Assembly (NCBI GenBank): GCA_002423325.1
Contig: DIVQ01000089.1
Coordinates: forward strand, 9,034 to 42,557
Length of the DNA stretch: 33,524 nt
From: Anaerolineales bacterium UBA6128
Lineage (GTDB): Bacteria > Chloroflexota > Anaerolineae > UBA1429
Direction of reading: 5' to 3'
Below the pieces are notes generated by a model. That model was not told the origin of the DNA and searched no databases. It worked only from the letters and a program-made list of their open reading frames with translations. Position numbers and translations under genes: made by a program. Below, in pieces: positions 15,522-22,735 of the stretch (positions are counted from its first letter, which is position 1; each line of letters starts with the position of its first letter).

Positions 15522-16333
15522 CGCTCCGGATCCGGTCCATCACTGCGGCCCAACAGGTGACCGGCCACCGCAAAGACGACCAGCGCGATCACGATCAACA
15601 GCGCCGCCAGCGGCGTAGCCCGCGTCAGGCCGTAGCCCTGAAAGCGCTCGTAGACCAGCACCGCCAAAGTGCGCGGATGGTAGGCCAGCATCACGACGGC
15701 CCCGAATTCGCTGATGCCGCGCGCCCACATCAGCAGCGCGCCGCCCAGGACGCCTCGGCGCGCCAGCGGCAGGGTCACGTGCCAGGCCGTCTGCCAGGCG
15801 CAGGCGCCATCGCACTGTGCCGCCTCAGCGAGGTCCTGCGCAATGGCGGCAAAGGCGTCGCGCGCGGCGGCCACCAGAAACGGCGCACTGACGAACATCA
15901 TTGCCACCACCACACCGCTCAGGCGATCGGTGAAAAACAGGCCGAGACGCCCGAGCGGCGCCCCCAGCGGCCCGCGCGCGCCATAGGTCAGCAGCAGGGC
16001 CACGCCCGCCGAGGTGTGTGGAATGATCACCGGCAAGCCCAGCAGGGCGTTGATGAGACGTCTGCCCGGTAGCCGGCCACGTGCCAGCGCGTAGGCCAAC
16101 GGCAGGCCCCCCAGCAGTCCCAGCACTGTGGCAATCGCGGCGCCGCCCAGCGTGACCGCCAACGAGCGCTGCACCTCACCTTCGCGCACCGCCTCGACCA
16201 CGCTCGCGGGCGTAGTTCCCAGCAGCAGCACCACCACGGGCACGAGCAGGAACACGACCAGAAGCGCACTCAGCGCCGCGCCGAACGCCCGGGCGGCGGA
16301 TGGTCGGCGCAGACGGCTCACTCCTGCGCGCAC
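15518..16333 (-). CDS. wtpB: Tungstate/molybdate ABC transporter permease (WtpB-like)
   Basis: The 271-residue protein is a polytopic inner-membrane permease with about six helices and the conserved cytoplasmic EAA-type loop EAAQCDGACAWQTAWHVTLP, which docks to the ATPase. The wording (GLPLAYALARGRLPGR near 77-92, GISEFGAVVMLAYHP near 206-220) is typical of WtpB/ModB-like oxyanion importers. Its start lies inside the end of wtpA (16-base overlap), so the two are co-translated. No ATPase gene (wtpC/modC) is present in the window; it must be elsewhere or shared. The annotation as tungstate rather than molybdate rests on the partner WtpA and is not proven. Confidence 0.8.
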   Translation of the reverse strand: MRAGVSRLRRPSAARAFGAALSALLVVFLLVPVVVLLLGTTPASVVEAVREGEVQRSLAVTLGGAAIATVLGLLGGLPLAYALARGRLPGRRLINALLGLPVIIPHTSAGVALLLTYGARGPLGAPLGRLGLFFTDRLSGVVVAMMFVSAPFLVAAARDAFAAIAQDLAEAAQCDGACAWQTAWHVTLPLARRGVLGGALLMWARGISEFGAVVMLAYHPRTLAVLVYERFQGYGLTRATPLAALLIVIALVVFAVAGHLLGRSDGPDPER

Positions 16334-17430
16334 AGGGGCCTCAACAGCTCGGGCAACAGATCGTGGTGGTCCGTCAGCGCCTGATCCAGCAGGGGGTGAT
16401 GGTTCTCGGCCATGACACGCCGCCCCTCCTCTCCCAGCAGGTAGGCGATGAAGCGCGCGGCCGCCTCGGGATGCTCCGCGTTGCTGGGGATCGTCAGACC
16501 GTAGGCGATCGGCTCACCGGCAAAGAGCGGCTCTACCGAGGCAAAGCGCTGCATATCGAGCCGCACAGCCACCTTGCGGTAGGTCTCTGCGTGTTGCTCG
16601 TCGCCCAGGTCAACCTCTGGGGCCAGATCGATATAGGCAAGCCCGTGTTGATGGACGACCGTGGCGTATTCGAACACATAGTCCACGTCGCCCGACTGCA
16701 GCAGCGGGATCAACTGCACGCTGCTCCCGCGCAGCACAATCGTCGAGTTGACGCGCGGCTCCAGCACCTCGGGCACGCGAATCAGCGTCCGGCCGTCCTC
16801 TTGGACAACACGAATCGGCTGACCAAAGCGCCCCATCAGCACATCCTCAAACAGGGTCTTGCGGCCGTACAGCGTCTCAGCCAACTGCAACACCATCAGC
16901 TGCCGATAGCCACAGGCATCAAAGCGTGGATCCGCCAGGCCCACGCGTGTGCCCGGCCGCGTGATGATCTCCGCCCAGTTGTCGGCGCTCAGTTCGTCGG
17001 CGCCACGACTGCCGGGCGCATACGCCAACACGACGCGATTGGTGGCAAACCGGACTGACCACGACGCATACGGCTCGCCCGTATCGGGATCATTGGTAGC
17101 GTACATCAGCATCGGCAGCAGCGCATGGTCGGCCGAGGCCACCACATCAATGCGTTTGTGAACATCGGTCACGGTACGCATCACCTGGATACTGCCGTGC
17201 GCCTCCATCTGCATGTCGATGTCGGGGTTGGCGGCCTCAAAGCCATCTTCCAGTGCCGCAAAGGGGATCATCAGGCTGCCCGCGCAAAAGACGCTCAACG
17301 GGATCCGCGTCGCGGGCGGGGACGGAGCAGCCGTGTGCACTGGCTCAGGCGTCCCGGCAGCGGGCTGCGCCGCCGGCGTGCAGCCGGCCAGCAGCGCGAT
17401 CAGCACCAGTACGATGACAAAACTTCTCAT
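16318..17430 (-). CDS. wtpA: Tungstate/molybdate-binding lipoprotein (WtpA-like)
   Basis: The 370-residue protein has a lipoprotein signal with lipobox LLAGC (Cys17) and a Thr/Pro linker. A periplasmic-binding-protein fold follows, starting with SVFCAGSLMIPF and with DVVASADHALLP near 100, both hallmarks of WtpA/ModA-type oxyanion receptors. The remaining features (YATVVHQHGLAYIDL, IPSNAEHPEAA) fit the family. It would capture tungstate or molybdate outside the membrane and deliver it to WtpB. The gene follows the three-domain lipoprotein by 137 bases in the same direction, with a large GC hairpin between. It may share the Moco riboswitch-controlled transcript. AGGTGAAGG precedes ATG 17430. 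Confidence 0.85.
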   Translation of the reverse strand: MRSFVIVLVLIALLAGCTPAAQPAAGTPEPVHTAAPSPPATRIPLSVFCAGSLMIPFAALEDGFEAANPDIDMQMEAHGSIQVMRTVTDVHKRIDVVASADHALLPMLMYATNDPDTGEPYASWSVRFATNRVVLAYAPGSRGADELSADNWAEIITRPGTRVGLADPRFDACGYRQLMVLQLAETLYGRKTLFEDVLMGRFGQPIRVVQEDGRTLIRVPEVLEPRVNSTIVLRGSSVQLIPLLQSGDVDYVFEYATVVHQHGLAYIDLAPEVDLGDEQHAETYRKVAVRLDMQRFASVEPLFAGEPIAYGLTIPSNAEHPEAAARFIAYLLGEEGRRVMAENHHPLLDQALTDHHDLLPELLRPLCAQE

Positions 17431-17503
17431 CCTTCACCTGGTTTGCATGTCTGGGGGGGGGCGATCGCCCATGCCACCTTCCGGAGAAGGGAGCCCGGCG
17501 TTG

Positions 17504-17548
17504 CTCGACTCCCCGCCCCCCAGTTGGGGGGGGGGGCGGGGAGTCGAG
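17504..17548. repeat. 18-bp perfect inverted repeat with G9-G11 runs
   Basis: CTCGACTCCCCGCCCCCC (17504-17521) and its exact complement (17531-17548) flank a G-rich 9-base loop. A nearby G9 run at 17453-17461 leads into the palindrome GGGCGATCGCCC (17459-17470). There is no T tract. It lies between the three-domain lipoprotein gene and wtpA, and could pause polymerase, set mRNA ends or be a REP-like element. Confidence 0.6.
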
Positions 17549-17567
17549 GGAAAGGCATGTGCCCGAT

Positions 17568-19055
17568 CTATTTGAGTTCGATCAGGCGCACGTCCTTGAC
17601 CCAGGCGCCCGAATCCATACCGGGCATCACCAGCGCAAAGGCGGTGCCATCAAACGTAACCAGACAGTCGTCGCATGCGGTGATGGCGTCCCAGGGGACC
17701 TCGGCCGTGTAGCCGTCGCCGGCCGTGAACAGCACGGCCGCCACGCCCTCTTCGGGCTCGCACTTGGCCAGGATCTCGTTCAGCAGCACGCCCTCATAGT
17801 CTTGCGGGCCCTTCTTGGGATGCTCGGCGCTGATCTTGACGCTCGCAAGCTGAGCCCAGTCGGCCGCCGCGATCGCCCATGGGTTGGCCGCCTTACCCCA
17901 GACGTGCAACGTGCCCTCAGCCGCCTCCGGCGCCACGGCCTCAGATCCCTCTGTACTGGGAACCTCGGTCGGCGCCGCCTCAGGCGCGGCCTCCATCTCG
18001 TCGATATGGAGCACGATCTGGGCCACCGCGCCCACCATCTCGGCCTTGGACAGGCTGGAGCCGACGAGACGCAACGGGAAATGCTTGTCCTCGAGGGGCT
18101 GGCCGTTCATCAAGTAGGCCAGCAGAACGGTCTTGTTGCGTGACAGCGTCTGGCTGTCAAACGTGACCTTGTAGCCGTCGGCGGCCACCACGTCGACCTT
18201 GTAGCCTCGCTCCGCCAACTCGGCGTTGAATGCAGCGGTTTCGTGCTTGTTTTCGTCGTCCACTCGGCCCAGCAGGTAGTAGAGCGGTATGCCCGCCCAC
18301 ATGTTGCCGTCGGCGTCGGCCCACTCGCCCAGGTGGCAGTTGGGGGCCGAGCCCGACTCGAACGTGCCGCGGTCCATCTCTTCGACGATCGCGCCCTCGA
18401 GGTGCAACGTCCAATCAGCGGCGGCCGGCTTGACCACTACCTGACGCACCCACTTGACCGACCAGTGACCGTCCGTGACCTGGTCCTTCTCGGGGCCCAC
18501 CACGTACAACCTCAGCGTGCCGTCTTCCTCGGTCGGCAGAGGCTCACCGTCACGCTCATACGCCAGGATGACAGTCAAGTGGCTGTCGCGCACCACTTCG
18601 TCACCCGTGGCCGGGTCAAAGGTCACGAACGTGCCATTCACAACCTGATCGTGCGACATCGTCATCGAATAGCCATCTTTGGCGACCACGTTGACGGCCA
18701 TCGTAGCGTCAAAGGCGCCAAGCATCTCAGCCAGGTCCTGAACCGAGACGCCCTTGTAGTACGCCGGGGGCGTGATGCGACCGGTAGAGCTCTTAGTTCC
18801 GGCCCAGCCCTCCGTAACAGGCAACCCCTTGAGTTGCTCCAACGTCAAAGACTGGCTCGCGTCGCCACTCTGCAGCGTCAGGATCGGATCCTGCGAGACC
18901 GGCGCTTGCGTCACCACGGGCGTTGGCGTCGACGGCTCTGGGGTGGCTGTGACGACGACATACTCGACAATCGCGGTGGGCACTGCTGCCTGTTGGCAGC
19001 CGGACAATACCGAAACGAGCAAGACAACAGCAAGCAACCAACGGAAACGTGACAT
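17568..19055 (-). CDS. Lipoprotein with three tandem molybdopterin-oxidoreductase-type folds
   Basis: From ATG 19055 the protein has 495 residues. A lipobox (LLVSVLSGC, Cys20) is followed by a Thr/Pro linker (21-55). Three repeats resemble the sulfite-oxidase/oxidoreductase Moco-binding fold: about 56-210, 214-352 and 380-495. Each carries DGYS/DGYK/DGYT (128-130, 293-295, 448-450), a preceding hydrophobic strand, and a LxxLL-like helix (SVQDLAEML, PLYYLLGRV, LLNEIL). Cysteines are few (240, 432, 461, 464) and no canonical cofactor cysteine is evident, so the folds may bind something other than Moco. The start has GGAGGA before it, 85 bases after a terminator. The leader holds a Moco-family riboswitch, linking the gene to molybdenum or tungsten cofactor status. 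Confidence 0.75.
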   Translation of the reverse strand: MSRFRWLLAVVLLVSVLSGCQQAAVPTAIVEYVVVTATPEPSTPTPVVTQAPVSQDPILTLQSGDASQSLTLEQLKGLPVTEGWAGTKSSTGRITPPAYYKGVSVQDLAEMLGAFDATMAVNVVAKDGYSMTMSHDQVVNGTFVTFDPATGDEVVRDSHLTVILAYERDGEPLPTEEDGTLRLYVVGPEKDQVTDGHWSVKWVRQVVVKPAAADWTLHLEGAIVEEMDRGTFESGSAPNCHLGEWADADGNMWAGIPLYYLLGRVDDENKHETAAFNAELAERGYKVDVVAADGYKVTFDSQTLSRNKTVLLAYLMNGQPLEDKHFPLRLVGSSLSKAEMVGAVAQIVLHIDEMEAAPEAAPTEVPSTEGSEAVAPEAAEGTLHVWGKAANPWAIAAADWAQLASVKISAEHPKKGPQDYEGVLLNEILAKCEPEEGVAAVLFTAGDGYTAEVPWDAITACDDCLVTFDGTAFALVMPGMDSGAWVKDVRLIELK

Positions 19056-19139
19056 TCTGTTCCTCCATGCTGATGGGTCAGTGCGGGGTCGTGCCGATGC
19101 TCGGGCGCCCGCGACCGATGCGAATGGGGCGGCACACGC

Positions 19140-19180
19140 AAAAAGCCGATGTCTCTGCACGCGGAAAGAGAGACACCGGC
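19140..19180 (-). terminator. Riboswitch-linked intrinsic terminator
   Basis: On the minus strand, GCCGGTGTCTCT (19180-19169) pairs with AGAGACATCGGC (19156-19145) around a 12-base loop and is followed by TTTTT. It lies between the Moco-type aptamer and the ATG at 19055. It is probably the expression platform, ending transcription before the gene in one ligand state. Confidence 0.85.
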
Positions 19181-19194
19181 TCATATGGGCCGCT

Positions 19195-19350
19195 GCAAAA
19201 CATCTCCTTTCCAAACGCGGGAGGTAGGCGCGTTTTCACGCCTGCCCTTAGGCTGCGGGCGACATCCTCAAGGACGGCCGCGCAGTCAGGGGTCCGTGGA
19301 TCGTGGCCGAAGCGGTAGACCCACAGACTCGGAGTCCTATGCGGTTTTGC
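19195..19350 (-). promoter_or_regulatory. Moco-family riboswitch aptamer
   Basis: Read on the minus strand, the end of the element has the conserved Moco RNA block, CTCCCGCGTTTGGAAAGGAG. It matches the known E. coli moaA motif (CCUCCCGUAUCUGGAAAGG) nearly base for base. An upstream GGGC-AGGCG...CGCGCC stem mirrors the P4 region. GCAAAAC (19350-19344) pairs perfectly with GTTTTGC (19201-19195) and CTCC with GGAG, closing P1. CUGUGGG and CCCGCAG can form P2. A GGCC-type core and an extra stem region lie between. The class binds molybdenum or tungsten cofactor. Whether this one senses Moco or Tuco cannot be decided here. Confidence 0.85.
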
Positions 19351-19526
19351 TGACTTTGAGCAGGGACATCCCTCCTGACAAGCAGAATGGCCGCGTTCGC
19401 GAGACAGAGATCGCCTCCAAGCGTCGTCGCCAAACCTGTCGGCGCCCGCATTCAGAACGCGCAGTGGCGGCCATGGCGAGATGCGCCTCTCCGACCGGCC
19501 CGGTAACCGACAATCATTCGCTGATC

Positions 19527-19554
19527 ATTATATCGCTGGCATAAAAAAGGTCAA
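19527..19554 (-). promoter_or_regulatory. Promoter of the riboswitch-controlled transcript
   Basis: On the minus strand, TTGACC (19549-19554) and TATAAT (19527-19532) are 16 bases apart. The leader to ATG 19055 would be about 465 bases. Divergent LysM promoter follows at 19573. Confidence 0.75.
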
Positions 19555-19572
19555 CAGAACCTGTTGGGGCCC

Positions 19573-19601
19573 TTGTAACGTCAGACAGGCTATGTTATAC
19601 T
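19573..19601 (+). promoter_or_regulatory. Promoter of LysM gene 2
   Basis: TTGTAA (19573-19578) and TATACT (19596-19601) are 17 bases apart, nearly identical in form to the LysM gene 1 promoter. Confidence 0.7.
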
Positions 19602-19647
19602 TGAGGATGAACACCAAACGGCGAGCCTGCATATCGGGAGGTCCAAC

Positions 19648-20472
19648 ATGAACAGACGCTTCCTCATCATCCTCATCCTTACGTGCCTCGTGGTCTCCGG
19701 TCTGGCCAGCGCACTGGCGTTTCCCGTAGGGGCCGACGATGGCGTCTTCCACACCGTGCAGTGGGGAGACACGCTTTCCGGCATCGCCTGGAGATATCGC
19801 GTCAAAGTCGCCGACATCGTGGATGCCAACGACCTCACCAACGCAAACGCAATCTATGCAGGGCAGAAGCTGCGCATCCCCATTGAGGCGGGCGCCTACA
19901 CCGAGCACGTCGTCGCCTCGGGTGAGACGCTGCTGACGATTGCGCACAAGTATGGCGTCTCGTACTGGGATATCATGCTGCGCAACGGCCTCGCCAACCC
20001 CAACGCCATCGTTGCCGGCCAAAAGCTGGCGATCCCGGCGGAAGGATCCGAAACAGTTGCGCCTGCGGGGGAGACGCCTGCTGCGGACACGACGCCTGCG
20101 CCCGCCACCGAGACAAAGGCCACGACCCTGCCTGTGACCGAAGGGCTGGACCCGCTGTGCGTGCTGCAGGAAGAGATCGTGATCGTCAGCCCCCTGCCCG
20201 AGGAGCAGATCACCAGCCCCGTGACGGTGACCGGCTGCACACGCGGTTGCTGCGCGCTGGCTGTTGACATCATCGATGCACTGGGCGTCACCATCGGCCA
20301 GGGCTACGTGCTCGTCGACACACCCGAGGGCGTGTGGGGCCATTTCGGCGGCACGATCGAGTTCACCAAGCCTGCCGAGCAGCAGTTGGGCCGCATCCAG
20401 GTCTACAGGATCAGCGAGCGCGATGGCGCTATCGAGCACCTGAGCTCTGTGCCCGTTGTGCTGATGCCCTGA
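19648..20472 (+). CDS. Secreted double-LysM protein with Gmad2 domain, copy 2
   Basis: The 274-residue protein is a paralogue of the LysM protein at 14404, with the same plan. It has a signal peptide (1-30), two LysM repeats (about 36-80 and 84-133; WGDTL and SGETL starts), a Thr/Pro/Glu linker (about 138-170) and a Gmad2 domain (about 175-274) with SPLPEEQITSPVTVTG. The two genes share identical runs of 24 bases or more in the Gmad2 coding region. This copy has four to five cysteines in the Gmad2 part (PLCVLQ, GCTRGCCAL) that copy 1 lacks, which suggests disulfides or a metal site. GGGAGG lies before ATG 19648; the terminator follows at 20499. Confidence 0.85.
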   Translation: MNRRFLIILILTCLVVSGLASALAFPVGADDGVFHTVQWGDTLSGIAWRYRVKVADIVDANDLTNANAIYAGQKLRIPIEAGAYTEHVVASGETLLTIAHKYGVSYWDIMLRNGLANPNAIVAGQKLAIPAEGSETVAPAGETPAADTTPAPATETKATTLPVTEGLDPLCVLQEEIVIVSPLPEEQITSPVTVTGCTRGCCALAVDIIDALGVTIGQGYVLVDTPEGVWGHFGGTIEFTKPAEQQLGRIQVYRISERDGAIEHLSSVPVVLMP

Positions 20473-20498
20473 GCAGGTCGCCGAATCCGCTATACAGG

Positions 20499-20527
20499 AC
20501 GGCCGCACCCCTACGGGGTGCTGCCGT
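20499..20527 (+). terminator. Intrinsic terminator of LysM gene 2
   Basis: GCACCCC (20505-20511) pairs with GGGGTGC (20515-20521). The stem continues as CGGC/GCCG after one mismatch, then TTT. The right arm and following bases match the LysM gene 1 terminator, indicating that gene and terminator were duplicated together. Confidence 0.7.
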
Positions 20528-20550
20528 TTGCGTTGCCATCCGCACCAGGC

Positions 20551-21522
20551 TTAGTGCGCAAAATCGCGCGCGGCAGGCAGCCCCCCCGCCGCCTCTGCCG
20601 CCCAGACCGCGTTGACGATCGCCAGCGACACCGCCTCGGCGGCCATGTCGGCCACCAGCGCCATGTGCGCGCGCGCGGACCCAGTGGACAGCGCGAACAG
20701 CGTGTCGCCGTCGAACAGCGTGTGCGCCGGCCGTACGGTGCGCGCCAGGCCATCGTGCGCTGCCGAGGCCACCTGGTTGGTCTGTGCCACGTCCAGACGC
20801 GCATTGCTGGCTACGACGCCAATCACCGTGTTCCGCAGCGCCATCACGTTGCGCACAGCCGGACTGCGCAGCGCAGCCGCGCTGTCGGCGAACGAACGAC
20901 CGTCCGCAGCGCGGGTGCCGGCGAGGATGGCTCCGCTGTGCGGCTCCACGATGTCGCCAAAGGCATTGACAGCCACCAGCGCCGCCACCACCAGACGACC
21001 GGCGCGCAGGCTGGCCGTGCCGAGCCCCGCCTTCATCGCACGCGCCATGCCCAGCAACTTGCCCACTGTGGCGCCAGTACCAGCGCCCACATTGCCCTGG
21101 CCGCGTTCGCTGGTCGACGCCGCCACGCAGGCGGCATAGCCCATCGCGGCGTCTGGCCGCACGGTGGCGCTGCCAAAGCCCAGGTCGTACAGCACGGCAG
21201 CCGGCACGATCGGCACCCTGGCTTCACCGGCGTCATAGCCGATGCCCTGCTCCTCGAGATAGCGCATCACGCCGTCGGCGGCCGCCAGACCAAAGGCGCT
21301 GCCTCCCGTGAGCAGCACACCATGCACCCGCTCCACCAGCATGCCGGGACGCAGCAGGTCGGTCTCGCGGGTGCCCGGGGCCAGCCCGCGCACCGCCACT
21401 CCGCCTACCGCGCCCGCGCGACAGAGCACCACGCTGCAGCCCGTGAACGCCTGCGCGTCACTGGCGTGCCCCACCGCGATGCCGGGCACATCCACCAGCG
21501 CCCCCGGTGACAGCTCAGCCAT
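20551..21522 (-). CDS. S58 (DmpA/BapA-type) self-cleaving aminopeptidase
   Basis: The 323-residue protein belongs to the P1/S58 family of Ntn-type peptidases. Conserved parts include VPGIAVGHA near the N-terminus, LTGGSAFGL (71-79), GNVGAGTGATVGK (143-155) and VAVNAFGDIVEPHSG. The self-cleavage site should be Asn231-Thr232, in ALRNTVIGVVASNA, where DmpA and BapA have Gly/Asn-Ser; Thr232 would be the N-terminal nucleophile. Known members release N-terminal D- or beta-amino acids, for example beta-alanine from peptides. ATG 21522 has GGAGGG six bases upstream and overlaps the coaBC stop by eight bases. This couples it to CoA synthesis, which fits a role in beta-alanine supply or pantothenate-related amide cleavage, but this is only inference. 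Confidence 0.85.
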   Translation of the reverse strand: MAELSPGALVDVPGIAVGHASDAQAFTGCSVVLCRAGAVGGVAVRGLAPGTRETDLLRPGMLVERVHGVLLTGGSAFGLAAADGVMRYLEEQGIGYDAGEARVPIVPAAVLYDLGFGSATVRPDAAMGYAACVAASTSERGQGNVGAGTGATVGKLLGMARAMKAGLGTASLRAGRLVVAALVAVNAFGDIVEPHSGAILAGTRAADGRSFADSAAALRSPAVRNVMALRNTVIGVVASNARLDVAQTNQVASAAHDGLARTVRPAHTLFDGDTLFALSTGSARAHMALVADMAAEAVSLAIVNAVWAAEAAGGLPAARDFAH

Positions 21523-22735
21523 AGCGCGCCCTCCAGAGTTCGGCGATCCGCACCACAAGGTGCTCGGCCACTTCAGCCTTGCTCATCAGGGGTAGTTCCT
21601 CCGGAGCACGGCCGGGCGCCAGCAGCGTCACGCGATTGCTCTCCACCTCGAACCCACTGTCGCTCGACGAGACGTCGTTGGCCACGATCATGTCCAGACG
21701 TTTGCGCGTCAGCTTGTCGTGCGCATTGGCCAGCAGGTTCTCGGTCTCGGCGGCAAAACCGACTACCAATCCGGGGCGCTCGCTCGCGACGCGCGCCCCC
21801 GCCACTGCCAACAGAATGTCCACCGTGCGCTCCAGCGGCAGCGTCAACCCGTCGGCTCCCTTCTTGATCTTTTGGTCCGAGACCTGCGCCGGCCGGTAAT
21901 CGGCCACGGCGGCCGCCATGATCAGCACGTCGGTCGCGGCCGCGCGCTCGAGCACGGCCGTGTGCATATCGGAGGCCGTACGCGCCGATACCTGCTCCAC
22001 GCCATGAACCCGCGACAGACCTGTAGGCGCACTGATGAGCGTGACCAACGCGCCGGCGTCGCGCGCGGCCTCGGCCACGGCGTAACCCATGCGCCCCGAT
22101 GAACGGTTGGTGATGTGGCGCACCGGATCCAGCGGCTCCTGCGTGCCGCCTGCGGTCACTACGACGCGCAGGCCCGCCAGGGGACCGTTGCGCCCCAGCG
22201 TGCTGCGCACCGCCGCCACGATCTCGTCCAAGCTGACCAGGCGTCCCAGCCCCACGCGTCCGGAGGCAAGGCGGCCTTGTCCGGGCCCCACCAGCACGGC
22301 GCCGCGCTGCCGAAGCGTCTCGGCGTTGGCCAGTGTCGCGGGGTGCGCCCACATATCGGCGTCCATCGCGGGCGCGATTACCAGTGGGGCGGTGCTCGAC
22401 AGAACCGTGGTGGTGAGCAAGTTGTCGGCCACGCCGTGGGCGATCTTGGCCATGGTGTTGGCCGTGGCAGGCGCAATCACCAGCACCTGAGCCTTTTTCC
22501 CCAGCGAGATGTGCGCCATATCCATATCGCGCAGCAAGTGGAACTGATCGACCGAGACCGGGCGCGCCGTCAGCGTCTGAAACGGCAGCGGCGTAACAAA
22601 GCGCGTGGCTGCCTCAGTCATGATCACGTCCACGACCGCGCCGGCCTGCACCAGGCGACTGCACAGCTCCACCGCCTTGTAGCAGGCGATGCCGCCCGTC
22701 ACCCCCAGGACGATGTTGGCTCCTCGCAGTATCAT
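21515..22735 (-). CDS. coaBC: Bifunctional phosphopantothenoylcysteine synthetase/decarboxylase
   Basis: The 406-residue enzyme joins phosphopantothenate to cysteine (CoaB) and decarboxylates the product to 4'-phosphopantetheine (CoaC), the two middle steps of CoA synthesis. The flavin-dependent CoaC part (about 1-180) has GVTGGIACYKA, the active-site His75 in MDMAHISLG, and PAMDADMW (122-129) in place of the common PAMN. The CoaB part (about 195-406) has VTAGGTQEPLDPVR, NRSSGRMG, AAAVADYRP and KIKK. ATG 22735 overlaps the coaX stop in an ATGA, so translation is coupled. The order ecf, coaX, coaBC places uptake before use. Confidence 0.95.
   Translation of the reverse strand: MILRGANIVLGVTGGIACYKAVELCSRLVQAGAVVDVIMTEAATRFVTPLPFQTLTARPVSVDQFHLLRDMDMAHISLGKKAQVLVIAPATANTMAKIAHGVADNLLTTTVLSSTAPLVIAPAMDADMWAHPATLANAETLRQRGAVLVGPGQGRLASGRVGLGRLVSLDEIVAAVRSTLGRNGPLAGLRVVVTAGGTQEPLDPVRHITNRSSGRMGYAVAEAARDAGALVTLISAPTGLSRVHGVEQVSARTASDMHTAVLERAAATDVLIMAAAVADYRPAQVSDQKIKKGADGLTLPLERTVDILLAVAGARVASERPGLVVGFAAETENLLANAHDKLTRKRLDMIVANDVSSSDSGFEVESNRVTLLAPGRAPEELPLMSKAEVAEHLVVRIAELWRARYG

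Noticed and set aside
17453..17548. CRISPR-like repeat near wtpA
   Set aside because: Only one inverted repeat and G runs, no regularly spaced direct repeats or spacers; no CRISPR array is seen anywhere in the window.
19337..19474. 45-codon upstream frame in the riboswitch leader
   Set aside because: Its start has no proper SD spacing and its end overlaps the P1 helix; most simply a chance frame.
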